A stretch of 64,000 nucleotides of DNA from a virus, in IMG/VR virus record IMGVR_UViG_3300001450_000001, positions 54,609 to 118,608 of that record; one strand, 5' to 3'. A program made the translations under genes and the position numbers. Below the pieces are notes generated by a model. It was not told the DNA's origin and did not search any database. It saw only the letters and a program-made list of their open reading frames with translations. Each line of letters begins with the position of its first letter. Positions within the stretch are counted from its first letter, which is position 1. Below are positions 8,519-17,753 of the stretch, piece after piece.

Positions 8519-10786
8519 ATGAAACTAGATAAATGGCTTGTAGAAAACATCCTTGCCGAGGACTCAAAGATAAAAAATATAGTTGCAATATACCCTGGTA
8601 GGTTCCAGCCTATGGGTAAGCACCATGCACAAACATATAAGTGGTTAAAGTCTAAGTTTAGTGATGCTTATGTGGCTACTAGTGGTAAGGTTAGCCTTCC
8701 AAAGTCTCCATTCTCATTTGCAGAAAAGAAAAAGATAATAAACTCTCACGGAATTAAAAATGTAGTACAAGTAAAAAGCCCTTACCAAGCTACAGAAATA
8801 TTAAAAAAGTATGACCCAGAAACTACTGCTGCAGTGTTTATGTTTGGTGCAAAAGATGCTGGTAGACTAAAAGGTAAATTTTTTCAAGAATGGAAAGGTA
8901 AGGCTGAAGTAGGATATAAAGAAGGTGCATATATAATAGTAGCACCACATGTATCATTAAAGGTCAGTGGATATGGTGAGATGTCAGGTACAACTATTAG
9001 AAAGGCTTTAGGTGACACAACAATAGATAAAAAAGAAAAAGTAAAGCTATTTAAGGGAATATTTGGCCACACAAAAAATTATAACCTTATAGTTAATAAG
9101 TTAGAGTCTTTAACTGAGATTATGGAAAACTTCTGTTATGACAAAAACATTGCAAAAATAATAAAAGAAATATCAACATTCTCTACAGCAAATAGTGCAA
9201 CAGAAGTAGATGATGGTCCTGGTGGATGGTGGGGAAATCAAAAATCATGGAAAAGGTTTGGAAGTGCATTAGAAAAAGATATAAATAGAGGAATGAAAGT
9301 GTTAGATTATATATCTGGAAAAGATGAATTTTTCTTTCACAATACACAATATCCTAAAGGCCCTACTGGTGCAGTTTCATATTGGTCAACTGGAATTAAA
9401 GGTAAGATATCTGGAACAAATGTATACCAAGATCTAGAACCAAAACCTGCATTTACTCAATACAAAAAACATATTATAAGAATAGCATCTCAGATTGGAT
9501 GGGAGTTTGTTAACTGGATAGGTGCAGAAGTAGGTAAAAAGAATAAAGATAAGACTAAGAAAAATAATGACATGCTATCAGAAAGTCTGTTAACAGAAGG
9601 TGGTGCATACGGCCACATGGCTCACCCATTTGATGATAAAGGTTTAACATTTGGTGACTTTAAAGAAATAATAAGAGTATCGCTACAAGGTAAGCTTGAT
9701 CTAAACCAAATAGCTACAGAAAAGACAGACGGACAAAATTTATTTATTAGTTGGAATAATGGACTAAGAGCTGCAAGAAATACTGGTGATGTTAAAAAGG
9801 GCGGTATGGACTCTAAGGCTGTAGCAAAAAAGTTTAAGAATAGAGGAAATATTGAAAAAGCATTTAACTATGCAATGAATGATTTGTCTAAGTCTATTGG
9901 AAGCCTAAATAATAAGCAAAGAACTAAAATATTTAATAACGGTAATAACTGGGTTAATATGGAAATCATATACCCTGCTTCCGCAAACGTAATTAACTAT
10001 GATGCACCGTACCTGCAATTCCACAATGTATTACAGTATAAAGATGGTAAGGCAATTGGTGCAGTAAATGATGGAGCAAGAATTCTTGCCGGTATGGTTG
10101 CACAAGCTAACCAAAGTGTACAAAAAAACTTTAAAGTAATAGGACCTAAAGTCCTAAAGATGAAACCTCATCAAGACTTCTCTGATAAACAATCTTACTT
10201 TATTAAAAAGCTCTCAAAGTTAATGTCAGTATACGGAATGAAAGATTCAAATACTTTTGGTGAATATCATCAAGCATGGTGGGAAAACTTTATAGATAAA
10301 AAGTTAGGCAATATTGAAAATAGAATTAAGATGGGCCTAGTTAAGAGATGGGCATTCTTTGATAAGTCATTTAGATTAAATAAGAAGACAATAGAAGATG
10401 AAAGTATCTTAGCTAAGTCAATTGAATTTGATAAGCTAAAGCATGCAGATCAAATAAAAAAGAATATGTTTGCATTTGAAACTCTATTTTTCGAGTTAGG
10501 AGCTGAGGTTCTTAAAAATGTTGATGGCTTCCTTGCTGCAAATCCAGATAAAACAGTACAAAATATGAGAAAGCAAGTTGCAGCTGCAATTAAGCATGTT
10601 AGGAAAGGTGGAGACATAAAAAATATGAATAAGCTTTCTGCCCAACTTAATAAAGTAGCTGCTATGGGTGGCTTTAAGACAATAGTACCATCAGAGGGTT
10701 TAGTATTTGTATATAAAGGAAACACATATAAACTTACAGGAGCATTTGCACCAATTAATCAAATTACAGGAATGATATACTTTTAA
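8519..10786 (+). CDS. Cytidylyltransferase (NMNAT-like) fused to a covalent nucleotidyltransferase/ligase-like domain
   Basis: This is a 755-residue two-domain protein. Residues 21-165 carry nucleotidylyltransferase signatures: YPGRFQPMGKHH (25-36), in which the usual HxGH reads GKHH, and SGTTIR (156-161), the ISxTxxR counterpart. The C-terminal part carries the motif set of covalent nucleotidyltransferases (nucleic-acid ligases and capping enzymes): I, EKTDG with Lys402; III, NMEIIYP with Glu482; IV, SEGLVF with Glu726; V, YKLTG with Lys738. A candidate prohead-protease site, SLLTE|G (Glu360), separates the halves. The N-terminus MKLDKWLVENILAE resembles leaders on neighbouring genes. Substrate is unknown; NAD synthesis or RNA repair are only possibilities. 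The gene lies among virion genes rather than in the metabolism block. Confidence 0.75.
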   Translation: MKLDKWLVENILAEDSKIKNIVAIYPGRFQPMGKHHAQTYKWLKSKFSDAYVATSGKVSLPKSPFSFAEKKKIINSHGIKNVVQVKSPYQATEILKKYDPETTAAVFMFGAKDAGRLKGKFFQEWKGKAEVGYKEGAYIIVAPHVSLKVSGYGEMSGTTIRKALGDTTIDKKEKVKLFKGIFGHTKNYNLIVNKLESLTEIMENFCYDKNIAKIIKEISTFSTANSATEVDDGPGGWWGNQKSWKRFGSALEKDINRGMKVLDYISGKDEFFFHNTQYPKGPTGAVSYWSTGIKGKISGTNVYQDLEPKPAFTQYKKHIIRIASQIGWEFVNWIGAEVGKKNKDKTKKNNDMLSESLLTEGGAYGHMAHPFDDKGLTFGDFKEIIRVSLQGKLDLNQIATEKTDGQNLFISWNNGLRAARNTGDVKKGGMDSKAVAKKFKNRGNIEKAFNYAMNDLSKSIGSLNNKQRTKIFNNGNNWVNMEIIYPASANVINYDAPYLQFHNVLQYKDGKAIGAVNDGARILAGMVAQANQSVQKNFKVIGPKVLKMKPHQDFSDKQSYFIKKLSKLMSVYGMKDSNTFGEYHQAWWENFIDKKLGNIENRIKMGLVKRWAFFDKSFRLNKKTIEDESILAKSIEFDKLKHADQIKKNMFAFETLFFELGAEVLKNVDGFLAANPDKTVQNMRKQVAAAIKHVRKGGDIKNMNKLSAQLNKVAAMGGFKTIVPSEGLVFVYKGNTYKLTGAFAPINQITGMIYF

Positions 10787-10808
10787 TAACACTTTTAAGT
10801 TAAAAGAA

Positions 10809-10817
10809 GATATTTAT
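10809..10817 (+). promoter_or_regulatory. GATATTTAT promoter-like motif
   Basis: An exact motif copy ends 5 bases before the ATG at 10823, with no Shine-Dalgarno site between. A transcript starting just downstream of it would be nearly leaderless. Confidence 0.45.
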
Positions 10818-10822
10818 ATTAT

Positions 10823-11446
10823 ATGATAAAGCTGAAAAAGATATTAGAACATACACCTACAGATGTAGGCTTACCGAGTGGTGATGCATGGCCTGATGGT
10901 ATATATGTTAAGGCTGGAAGAGAGAGACACATCTCACCATCTGGCTTAGGTAAGGGGATGACACAAGTTCAGTTTCCTATTGCAGATTCAATATATGACA
11001 GTGAGGAGGAGCATGCAGGTGAGCTTAGAGATGATACTCCACCACTAAGCCCAGAGCAAAGAACTTGGAGAGGTCATGGTGATAATACATACCATATTCC
11101 CCCAGAAAGCTTAAATTATGTAAGCCTATCAACGGGAGATGAAGAGGCTTGGCCGTGGGCAGGACAACTTTCACCAGAGGATGCTCCAGAAGCAGGAACT
11201 CCAGAACCTAGCGGTAAGTATAGAAGACAGCAGAATTCTCCAACAAATCTAAATGATCTTGATAAAGTAAAAAATTATCATAGAAGAATGAAAACAAATG
11301 CACAAGATGGAGTACAATCATACTCACAAAGAAATAAAGAGACCTCTGCAAGGCTAAAGAACCAGCCAAAAGATTGGTGGAACCCAAAAGGGAAGGGTGA
11401 AATGGCAGATGGTTTAATATTAGGTAAATTAAAGGATTTAATATAG
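10823..11446 (+). CDS. Unknown protein with leader-like N-terminus
   Basis: This 207-residue protein starts MIKLKKILEHTPTDVG, a lysine-rich amphipathic leader like those on several neighbours. The rest is hydrophilic, rich in Pro, Asp, Glu and Trp, and looks largely disordered. The C-terminus is basic (DWWNPKGKGEMADGLILGK). No family is recognised. It stands between the ligase-like fusion and the zinc-ribbon gene and is probably co-transcribed with them. The leader contains a candidate I-L-E protease motif. Packaging into the virion is an inference. Confidence 0.55.
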   Translation: MIKLKKILEHTPTDVGLPSGDAWPDGIYVKAGRERHISPSGLGKGMTQVQFPIADSIYDSEEEHAGELRDDTPPLSPEQRTWRGHGDNTYHIPPESLNYVSLSTGDEEAWPWAGQLSPEDAPEAGTPEPSGKYRRQQNSPTNLNDLDKVKNYHRRMKTNAQDGVQSYSQRNKETSARLKNQPKDWWNPKGKGEMADGLILGKLKDLI

Positions 11447-11450
11447 TTAT

Positions 11451-12023
11451 ATGAAAAAGTCAATAAAAGAAAGTAGAGTAAGTAGAATGAGAAACCTGGC
11501 AACAGGAAACTATAATTCAGCTACAGAAATACAAACAGGTTATAAAGCAAGAAGATTAAGAAAACAAGAAGGTGATGTCTGGACAGAAAGAGGAAAGACA
11601 TGGACAATCCAGGATGGTGTAAAGCAAAATGTTACAAAGCTAGATGCAGCAAGGCAAGTATTACGAGTACCTATTAGTTGCCCTAAGTGTAATACTAGGA
11701 TGAAGCACAAATTTGATAAAGGTGCATGGAACCTAATGAAGCACTGCTTCCATTGTCATGTAAAGTGGGAAACCAGAATGATAATTGATGGTACAAGGGA
11801 TGAGTTCTTTAAAAGAGAACACGGAAAGAATTTTGATGCATGGATTGCTGATGTACAATCTGAGTATGTTGAATTTTTATCAACAAGAGAAGGTGAAAAA
11901 TATGTCACTGAAGATGGAAGTATCGAGAAGTGGACTGGAGGTCAAGGCATAGAAGAGTTAAAATCTATATTTAATAATCGAGTAAAAGAATTAGAGGACG
12001 GAGCTAAAAAATGGCGAGACTAA
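11451..12023 (+). CDS. Zinc-ribbon protein of unknown function with leader-like N-terminus
   Basis: This 190-residue protein starts MKKSIKESRVSRMRN (I-K-E leader motif). A four-cysteine zinc ribbon is clear: Cys77-x2-Cys80 and Cys99-x2-Cys102, embedded in SCPKCNTRM and HCFHCHVKW. The region after it is helical and acidic, with several Trp. Zinc ribbons commonly bind nucleic acid or protein; nothing here identifies the partner. It starts four bases after the previous stop and overlaps the next gene by 13 bases. Confidence 0.6.
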   Translation: MKKSIKESRVSRMRNLATGNYNSATEIQTGYKARRLRKQEGDVWTERGKTWTIQDGVKQNVTKLDAARQVLRVPISCPKCNTRMKHKFDKGAWNLMKHCFHCHVKWETRMIIDGTRDEFFKREHGKNFDAWIADVQSEYVEFLSTREGEKYVTEDGSIEKWTGGQGIEELKSIFNNRVKELEDGAKKWRD

Positions 12024-12223
12024 CAAACGAACAACTTCATGCCGAGCTATTAGAGCTTAAGGCAGACATTAGAGAGATTAAAGTAAGATTATTAGATCCA
12101 GATGATGGAACAATATCAAGAGTTAATAGAAATACAGACTTTAGAAAGAAGGCAAATGGGGCATTATGGTCTGTTTGGATTGCTGTGTTAGGGATACTAG
12201 GTAAGCTAATATTTTGGAACTAA
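12011..12223 (+). CDS. Small membrane protein, holin-accessory (XhlA-like) type
   Basis: This 70-residue protein has an N-terminal coiled-coil-like helix (NEQLHAELLELKADIREIKV), a short polar linker and one C-terminal membrane segment (ALWSVWIAVLGILGKLIF). That order, coiled coil then a single transmembrane helix at the very end, is the pattern of XhlA-like accessory lysis proteins. A GGACGGAG Shine-Dalgarno-like sequence lies inside the upstream coding region. The 3-TM-like holin gene 1.6 kb downstream supports a lysis role, but small membrane proteins are hard to assign by eye. Confidence 0.5.
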   Translation: MARLTNEQLHAELLELKADIREIKVRLLDPDDGTISRVNRNTDFRKKANGALWSVWIAVLGILGKLIFWN

Positions 12224-12226
12224 GCT

Positions 12227-12235
12227 GATATTTAT
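12227..12235 (+). promoter_or_regulatory. GATATTTAT promoter-like motif
   Basis: An exact motif copy lies three bases after the preceding stop and 32 bases before the ATG at 12268, with an AGGGA site between. Confidence 0.45.
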
Positions 12236-12267
12236 TATAATAACAGAAAACATACAGGGAAATAGAG

Positions 12268-13266
12268 ATGAATAAAAAAGAATTAAGAAGTTTAATAAAA
12301 GAAAGCTTTGTTGAGCTAATTAAAGAAGGCCTATTAACAGAGAAGTTTGCATCTAAGAATATTGCAACAATAAGTAAGAAGTTAAGAGGTAGAGATAAAG
12401 ATGTATTTCAGATGCTACATAATGCACACGGAATTGCTTGGGACCAAGTAACTGATGACTTTGCAAAGAAAGGCGCAGATACTAGTAAAGGTATAAATTT
12501 CTTTTTTATTAATAAGACAGCAAAAAATCCATACTCAAAAAATTCCTGGGATGACACTATACATGGACCTAATCTTATAGGCGTTACTATTGGAAAGAAG
12601 GTAGTATATACATCTAGAGAATCTTTCTCAACTACAAAGAGATCAGGCTACAGAAGTGGTAACTCACAAATGGGGGTTAATGCTAAGGAGATGAATAACT
12701 TTAAAAGATTTAATGAGCTAGCAGATGAAGTGTGGAATGTAGATTATAAAGGTGCTGCAAAAGACTTCTCAACATCAGGCAAGACTGCAGATAGATCAGC
12801 TGCAAAACAAGGTGCAACTGCACTAGTAGCGGCAAGCAAGGTTGCAGCAGAAAATAGAACAAGATATGAAAAAGCATTACGAGACAGATTAGCTAATACA
12901 GGACCTGGAGACCAGGTTGTAAAAATGGTTAGTAAGATCAACCAGGAATATAAAAAGTCTTTAGATGTAAAAGTTGCAATGCTTAAAAAAGGAAAGGTTG
13001 GACAAGGATGGGGTGGCTATCTAGGAACAGTATCTAGTGCATATGATGATATCATGAGGGACTTCGAATACTTTATGAGAGAAGAAAAAGCTATGGCTAT
13101 AGGCAAGAAGAAAGATATGGAAAAAGGTGGAGAAGGTGAGTGGTCTGAAGAGAAATACTATAAAAAGAGAATGCTAGAATATGCTAGAGGCATTCAGTCA
13201 AAGTATAAAAGGTTTAAGTCTGATCTTAAAAAAGTAGATATGGAAAAGTCATTCTACAATATATAG
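12268..13266 (+). CDS. Unknown basic protein with leader-like N-terminus
   Basis: This is a 332-residue protein. The first 27 residues (MNKKELRSLIKESFVELIKE, then GLLTEKF) contain two I-K-E motifs and one L-T-E motif, matching the putative prohead-protease pattern. The central region has a possible small fold (NFFFINKTAKNPYSKNSWDD; LIGVTIGKKVVYTSRESFS). The C-terminal half is strongly helical and lysine-rich. No family is recognised. It is followed after nine bases by another leader-bearing gene. A DNA-associated or capsid-internal role is conceivable from the charge and leader but unproven. Confidence 0.55.
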   Translation: MNKKELRSLIKESFVELIKEGLLTEKFASKNIATISKKLRGRDKDVFQMLHNAHGIAWDQVTDDFAKKGADTSKGINFFFINKTAKNPYSKNSWDDTIHGPNLIGVTIGKKVVYTSRESFSTTKRSGYRSGNSQMGVNAKEMNNFKRFNELADEVWNVDYKGAAKDFSTSGKTADRSAAKQGATALVAASKVAAENRTRYEKALRDRLANTGPGDQVVKMVSKINQEYKKSLDVKVAMLKKGKVGQGWGGYLGTVSSAYDDIMRDFEYFMREEKAMAIGKKKDMEKGGEGEWSEEKYYKKRMLEYARGIQSKYKRFKSDLKKVDMEKSFYNI

Positions 13267-13275
13267 GGTAGTGCT

Positions 13276-13836
13276 ATGAATGTAAAAGATATTATTAAAG
13301 AAGAAATAATGAATGTTCTAGAAATTTCTATGACAAAGAGATTTACTAAAGCAGTTGAGGCACTACAAAAGGTACAGTTGGAGCAACAGAAGATTAGAAA
13401 AGCTTTTGTAGCAGAAAAGGACCCAAAGAAGAAAGAAAAGCTTAAGGATGCATTGATAAAGATGCATAAAATTGTTCAAAAGGCTGAGTCTACATTTAAC
13501 GATGCTGTTAAAGGTGAGCCAATTGATATGGATGAGTCAATTAATGAAGATGTATTTAAGTCTTTCTTAGCTGATGATCCAGCATTTAAAGTGTATACAG
13601 CAACAAATACAGATAAAAGAAAATCTGTAATGGCTAGAAAAACAGATAAGACATGGGATGATGGAGTCCCTGTGTTAAAATACATTGCAAGAGCTTCTAA
13701 AAAAGATTCACCTCTGCCAAAAGGTAAGTTTAAGATTATAGAAGACAATAAGCATGGATGGTGGTACTACCTAAATGGTAGCACATGGTATGGTATTCAA
13801 CAAAAAGACTATGGCACACCACCATTTGAATACTAA
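13276..13836 (+). CDS. Unknown protein with leader-like N-terminus and compact C-terminal domain
   Basis: This 186-residue protein starts MNVKDIIKEEIMNVLEISM. A lysine-rich coiled-coil region follows, then an acidic hinge (DMDESINEDVFKSFLADD) with a candidate I-N-E motif. The C-terminal about 80 residues look like a small beta domain with conserved aromatics (NKHGWWYYLNGSTWYGIQQ). The arrangement suggests a leader, a coil and a ligand-binding module, possibly SH3-like. No family is recognised. Confidence 0.55.
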   Translation: MNVKDIIKEEIMNVLEISMTKRFTKAVEALQKVQLEQQKIRKAFVAEKDPKKKEKLKDALIKMHKIVQKAESTFNDAVKGEPIDMDESINEDVFKSFLADDPAFKVYTATNTDKRKSVMARKTDKTWDDGVPVLKYIARASKKDSPLPKGKFKIIEDNKHGWWYYLNGSTWYGIQQKDYGTPPFEY

Positions 13837-13848
13837 AAAGGAGAAGTT

Positions 13849-14247
13849 ATGTCAGGAATTTTAGGCAAAATATTTAGCTCAGGAGCTAATGAGTTAGTTA
13901 AAGGTGTAGGTGGAGTGCTAGATAACCTAACAACATCTAAGGAAGAGAAGCTAGAAGCAAAAAGAAAGATGAAAGAATTAATTGCCAACCATGAAGCAAA
14001 GATGGAGCAAAACATTACAGATCGTTGGTCTGCAGATATGAATTCTGATTCATGGTTATCAAAAAATGTAAGACCATTAGTGTTAATATTTTTAGTTGTA
14101 TGTACTGTATTAATGATATTTATTGATGCAGGTTCTATTAAGTTCGTAGTAGAAGAAAAGTGGACAGACTTATTACAATTGGTACTTATAACAGTTATTG
14201 GTGCTTATTTTGGTGGTAGATCACTTGAAAAAAGAGCTAAAAAGTAA
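13849..14247 (+). CDS. Holin-like membrane protein (3-TM holin family type)
   Basis: This 132-residue protein has a strong AAAGGAGAAG ribosome-binding site. An amphipathic charged N-terminal region contains KMKELIANHEAKMEQNITDRW. Hydrophobic segments follow at about residues 75-95 (RPLVLIFLVVCTVLMIFIDAG) and 107-124 (LLQLVLITVIGAYFGG), then a basic tail (LEKRAKK). The W-SADMNSDSWLSKNVRP block before the first membrane helix is characteristic of gene-transfer-agent/3TM-type holins. The role would be timed permeabilisation of the inner membrane for lysis. No endolysin is adjacent. Confidence 0.65.
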   Translation: MSGILGKIFSSGANELVKGVGGVLDNLTTSKEEKLEAKRKMKELIANHEAKMEQNITDRWSADMNSDSWLSKNVRPLVLIFLVVCTVLMIFIDAGSIKFVVEEKWTDLLQLVLITVIGAYFGGRSLEKRAKK

Positions 14248-14278
14248 TACTATAATTTTTATTTTTCAATAAATTTTA

Positions 14279-14286
14279 TTATATTA
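14279..14286 (+). promoter_or_regulatory. TTATATTA promoter-like motif
   Basis: TTATATTA preceded by AAATTT-rich sequence lies 15 bases upstream of the terminase ATG, with AAGG between. It is one of eight clear copies upstream of genes in the window. Confidence 0.45.
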
Positions 14287-14301
14287 ACTTAAGGTAATTT
14301 T

Positions 14302-15885
14302 ATGTCGAATATCAAACAATTAATAGCTAAAGAATATCAAAAGTGTGCTACTGATCCGGTGCACTTTATGCGCAAGTATTGTTATATACAGCACCCAACA
14401 AAAGGAAAGATACTATTTAATCTTTTCCCATTCCAAGAGAAGTGTATAGATGAGTTTGCAACAAATGACTATAATATTATATTAAAGTCTAGGCAGCTAG
14501 GAATATCAACACTGTCAGCTGGTATATCATTATGGCATATGATCTTTCAAGATGACTTTAACTGTCTGGTAATTGCAACTAAGCAAGATGTAGCAAAAAA
14601 CCTTGTAACGAAGGTAAGAACAATGCATCAGTATTTACCATCATGGTTAAAGAATAAGTCAATAGAAGATAATAAGCTAAGTTTAAGGTTTGCAAATGGC
14701 TCACAAATTAAGGCAATATCATCTGGCGGAGATGCTGGTAGATCAGAGGCACTTTCGCTATTAATTATTGATGAGGCTGCATTTGTTGATAGGATAGATG
14801 ATATATGGGCTTCATCTCAACAGACACTTGCAACTGGTGGTAAGGCAATAATACTTTCTACACCAAATGGTGTTGGTAATTTCTTTCATAAAACATGGGT
14901 AAAGGCAGAAGACGGCGAAAACGACTTTAATACAATTAGGCTCCACTGGTCATTGCACCCAGAGAGAGAACAAGATTGGAGAGATAAACAAGACGGATTG
15001 CTAGGACCTAAGATGGCAGCGCAAGAATGTGACTGTGACTTTATTAGCTCTGGTGCATCTGTAGTCGAACCTAAAATACTAGAATGGTATAAAGAAAACT
15101 ATGCAGAAGAGCCTACTGAAAGAAGAGGGGTTGATGGCAATTATTGGATATGGGAATACCCAGACTTTTCAAAAGATTATGTAGTAGTTGCTGATGTATC
15201 TAGAGGAGATGGAAGTGACTATTCAACATTTCATGTATTAGACATACAAGGCTTAAAGCAAGTTGCAGAATATAAAGGTCAGCCAAGCACAAAAGATTTT
15301 GGGAATATGTTAGTTACAGTAGCTACCGAATGGAATAATGCATTGCTAGTTATAGAAAACGCAAATGTTGGGTGGGCAGCAATACAGCAGGCAATAGATA
15401 GAGACTACCAAAATTTATATTATACATATAAACATGAAGGAGTTACTGACTCTGCAACACATTTAACAAAAGGATACGACTTAAAAGATAAGTCTCAGAT
15501 GGTTCCAGGATTTACAACTTCTTCGAGGACTAGACCACTTTTAGTGTCTAAGCTTGATATTTATTTTAGAGAAAAGGACATTATAGTAAGATCAAGAAGA
15601 CTCTTAGATGAGCTATCTGTATTTATTTGGAAAAATAATAGGCCAGAAGCTCAAAGTGGATATAATGATGACTTGGTAATGGCCTTCGCAATTGGACTGT
15701 TTGTAAGAGACTCAGCTCTAAAACTGAGAAACGAAGGATTGGCAATGAATAAGAATGCGCTAAGATTAATGGGCAAGACTGGTGCAGGAGGATTTAGTAA
15801 CTCAAGCCACTTAACAAGTGACCCATGGAAGATGAAGATGGGAAATAAAGGCCCAGACGAAGACTTAACTTGGTTAATAAAATAG
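14302..15885 (+). CDS. Terminase large subunit (gp17-like)
   Basis: This 527-residue protein is the ATP-driven DNA-packaging motor and nuclease of the head. The ATPase domain shows a Walker A-like motif, SRQLGIST (63-70), and Walker B, LLIIDEAAF with Asp157-Glu158, followed by a coupling motif region (ILSTPNGVGNFFH). The C-terminal nuclease domain contains acidic residues expected of the RNase H fold (VVVADVSRGDGSDYS and GYNDDLVMAF). Length is normal for T4-like large terminases. The portal follows after nine bases, as usual. No small terminase was identified in the window. Confidence 0.93.
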   Translation: MSNIKQLIAKEYQKCATDPVHFMRKYCYIQHPTKGKILFNLFPFQEKCIDEFATNDYNIILKSRQLGISTLSAGISLWHMIFQDDFNCLVIATKQDVAKNLVTKVRTMHQYLPSWLKNKSIEDNKLSLRFANGSQIKAISSGGDAGRSEALSLLIIDEAAFVDRIDDIWASSQQTLATGGKAIILSTPNGVGNFFHKTWVKAEDGENDFNTIRLHWSLHPEREQDWRDKQDGLLGPKMAAQECDCDFISSGASVVEPKILEWYKENYAEEPTERRGVDGNYWIWEYPDFSKDYVVVADVSRGDGSDYSTFHVLDIQGLKQVAEYKGQPSTKDFGNMLVTVATEWNNALLVIENANVGWAAIQQAIDRDYQNLYYTYKHEGVTDSATHLTKGYDLKDKSQMVPGFTTSSRTRPLLVSKLDIYFREKDIIVRSRRLLDELSVFIWKNNRPEAQSGYNDDLVMAFAIGLFVRDSALKLRNEGLAMNKNALRLMGKTGAGGFSNSSHLTSDPWKMKMGNKGPDEDLTWLIK

Positions 15886-15894
15886 GAATAAATT

Positions 15895-17745
15895 ATGGCA
15901 GATAAAACATTATTTGGAAGGCTACAAACACTATTTTCTACTGGTAGTATAATCAGAAGAACAGGTGAAAAGAAGCTAAAAGTAGTAGATATAAACAGAG
16001 TTCAATCATCAAACCTTGAAACTAATAGGCTGGTTGATAGATTTAATAGATTATATACCTCATCTAGAAATACAGGATATAACTTTCAGCAAAACTATCA
16101 TACACACAGGTTACAGCTATTTACGGACTACGAAATGATGGATGAAGATTCTATTATTGCCTCTGCATTAGATATTTATGCTGATGAGTCAACAATGAAG
16201 AATGAGTATGGTGATATACTAAATATAAAGAGTTCCAATGATGATACTCAGAAGATATTACATAACTTATTCTATGACATATTAAATATAGAATTTAATT
16301 TATGGCCATGGGTAAGAAACTTAGTTAAATATGGAGACTTCTATCTTAAACTAGATATAACAGAAAAATATGGAGTTACTAATGTAATTCCAATTACACC
16401 TTATGAGATGCTAAGAGAAGAAGGATTCGACCCTTCTAAGCCTGAATCTGTATTATTCCATCACGACCCATCACTAGGAGGTGCAGGTAATTACGGCGCA
16501 TCAAATTCAAATACAGTAAAATATGAAAATTATGAAATAGCTCACCTTAGAATGCTAAGTGATGCAAACTTTTTACCTTATGGTAAGTCTATGCTTGAAG
16601 GTGCTAGAAAAAACTGGAAGCAATTAACTCTTATGGAAGATGCAATGATGATTCATAGAATTATGAGGGCTCCAGAGAAAAGAGTTTTTAAGGTTGATAT
16701 TGGAAATATTCCACCGAATGAGGTAGACCAATACATGCAAAGAGTTATGACATCAATGAAAAAGACTCCATTCATAGACCAAGATACTGGTAATTATAAC
16801 CTTAAGTTTAATTTACAAAATATGATGGAAGACTTTTATTTACCTGTTAGAGGAGGTCAAAGTGGGACAGAAATAGACTCTCTTTCCGGTATGGAGTTTG
16901 GAGGCATTGAAGATATTGAGTACCTAAGAAACAGAATGTTTGCTGCACTAAAGATACCAAAAGCATTTTTAGGGTATGATGAGTCAACATCTGGGAAAGC
17001 AACATTAGCTGCAGAGGATGTAAGGTTTGCAAGAACAATAGAAAGAATACAGAAGATAGTAACATCTGAGCTAACTAAGATAGCAATAGTGCATTTGCAT
17101 TCACAAGGTATGGATGGAGAAGACTTAGTTAACTTTTCACTAAACTTAACTAATCCTTCTAAGATATATGAACAAGAACAAGTAGAGCTATGGTCTAGTA
17201 AAGTGACATTAGCATCAGATATACAAACTGGAAAGCTGTTAGGCGAGAAATGGATATATGAAAATATATTTAATATGAGTGAAGAGGAGATGAATAGAAA
17301 CAGAAAGGAAGTTGAAGATGATAGAAAAAGGGTATTTTTACACAATGAGCTTGAAGATGGAAATAACCCTAAAGTATCTAAGATATCTGTTTCAACTGAT
17401 TGGGCACTACAGCAAGGTGGTACGCCTCCCGAAGGAGAAGACGGTGGTTTTGAACCAGATGCACCAGATGTAACTAATTTCTTTTCAGATGATGAAATGA
17501 CAGAGAATAAGCCAGGTCAAGGTAGGCCAAAGGATGGGGCAAAACCAGGAACAGATAAGTCTGCAAGAGGTAGAGACCCATTAGGCAAAAAGAAGAGAAA
17601 ATCAGATCATAAAAATAGAGATAGATCTATTAGACATAACTTTAGAGAAAATAATCAAAAAATAGTAAGATCACTATTTAATGATAAGCAAGAAGGCGAA
17701 AGTGGCCTATTAAACGAAAATAACCTTATAGATGATAATTTATAA
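15895..17745 (+). CDS. Portal protein (gp20-like)
   Basis: This 616-residue protein lies immediately after the terminase. The core matches T4 gp20-type portals: YEMMDEDSIIASALDIYADEST near residue 82, APEKRVFKVDIGNIPPNEV and the GGIEDIEYLRNRMFAALKIP block. These proteins form the dodecameric ring through which DNA enters and to which the neck attaches. The C-terminal about 110 residues are low-complexity and basic (KPGQGRPKDGAKPGTDKSAR), ending in GLLNENNLIDDNL with a candidate L-N-E protease site. This extension is not part of the usual fold. Confidence 0.92.
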   Translation: MADKTLFGRLQTLFSTGSIIRRTGEKKLKVVDINRVQSSNLETNRLVDRFNRLYTSSRNTGYNFQQNYHTHRLQLFTDYEMMDEDSIIASALDIYADESTMKNEYGDILNIKSSNDDTQKILHNLFYDILNIEFNLWPWVRNLVKYGDFYLKLDITEKYGVTNVIPITPYEMLREEGFDPSKPESVLFHHDPSLGGAGNYGASNSNTVKYENYEIAHLRMLSDANFLPYGKSMLEGARKNWKQLTLMEDAMMIHRIMRAPEKRVFKVDIGNIPPNEVDQYMQRVMTSMKKTPFIDQDTGNYNLKFNLQNMMEDFYLPVRGGQSGTEIDSLSGMEFGGIEDIEYLRNRMFAALKIPKAFLGYDESTSGKATLAAEDVRFARTIERIQKIVTSELTKIAIVHLHSQGMDGEDLVNFSLNLTNPSKIYEQEQVELWSSKVTLASDIQTGKLLGEKWIYENIFNMSEEEMNRNRKEVEDDRKRVFLHNELEDGNNPKVSKISVSTDWALQQGGTPPEGEDGGFEPDAPDVTNFFSDDEMTENKPGQGRPKDGAKPGTDKSARGRDPLGKKKRKSDHKNRDRSIRHNFRENNQKIVRSLFNDKQEGESGLLNENNLIDDNL

Positions 17746-17753
17746 AATAAGAT

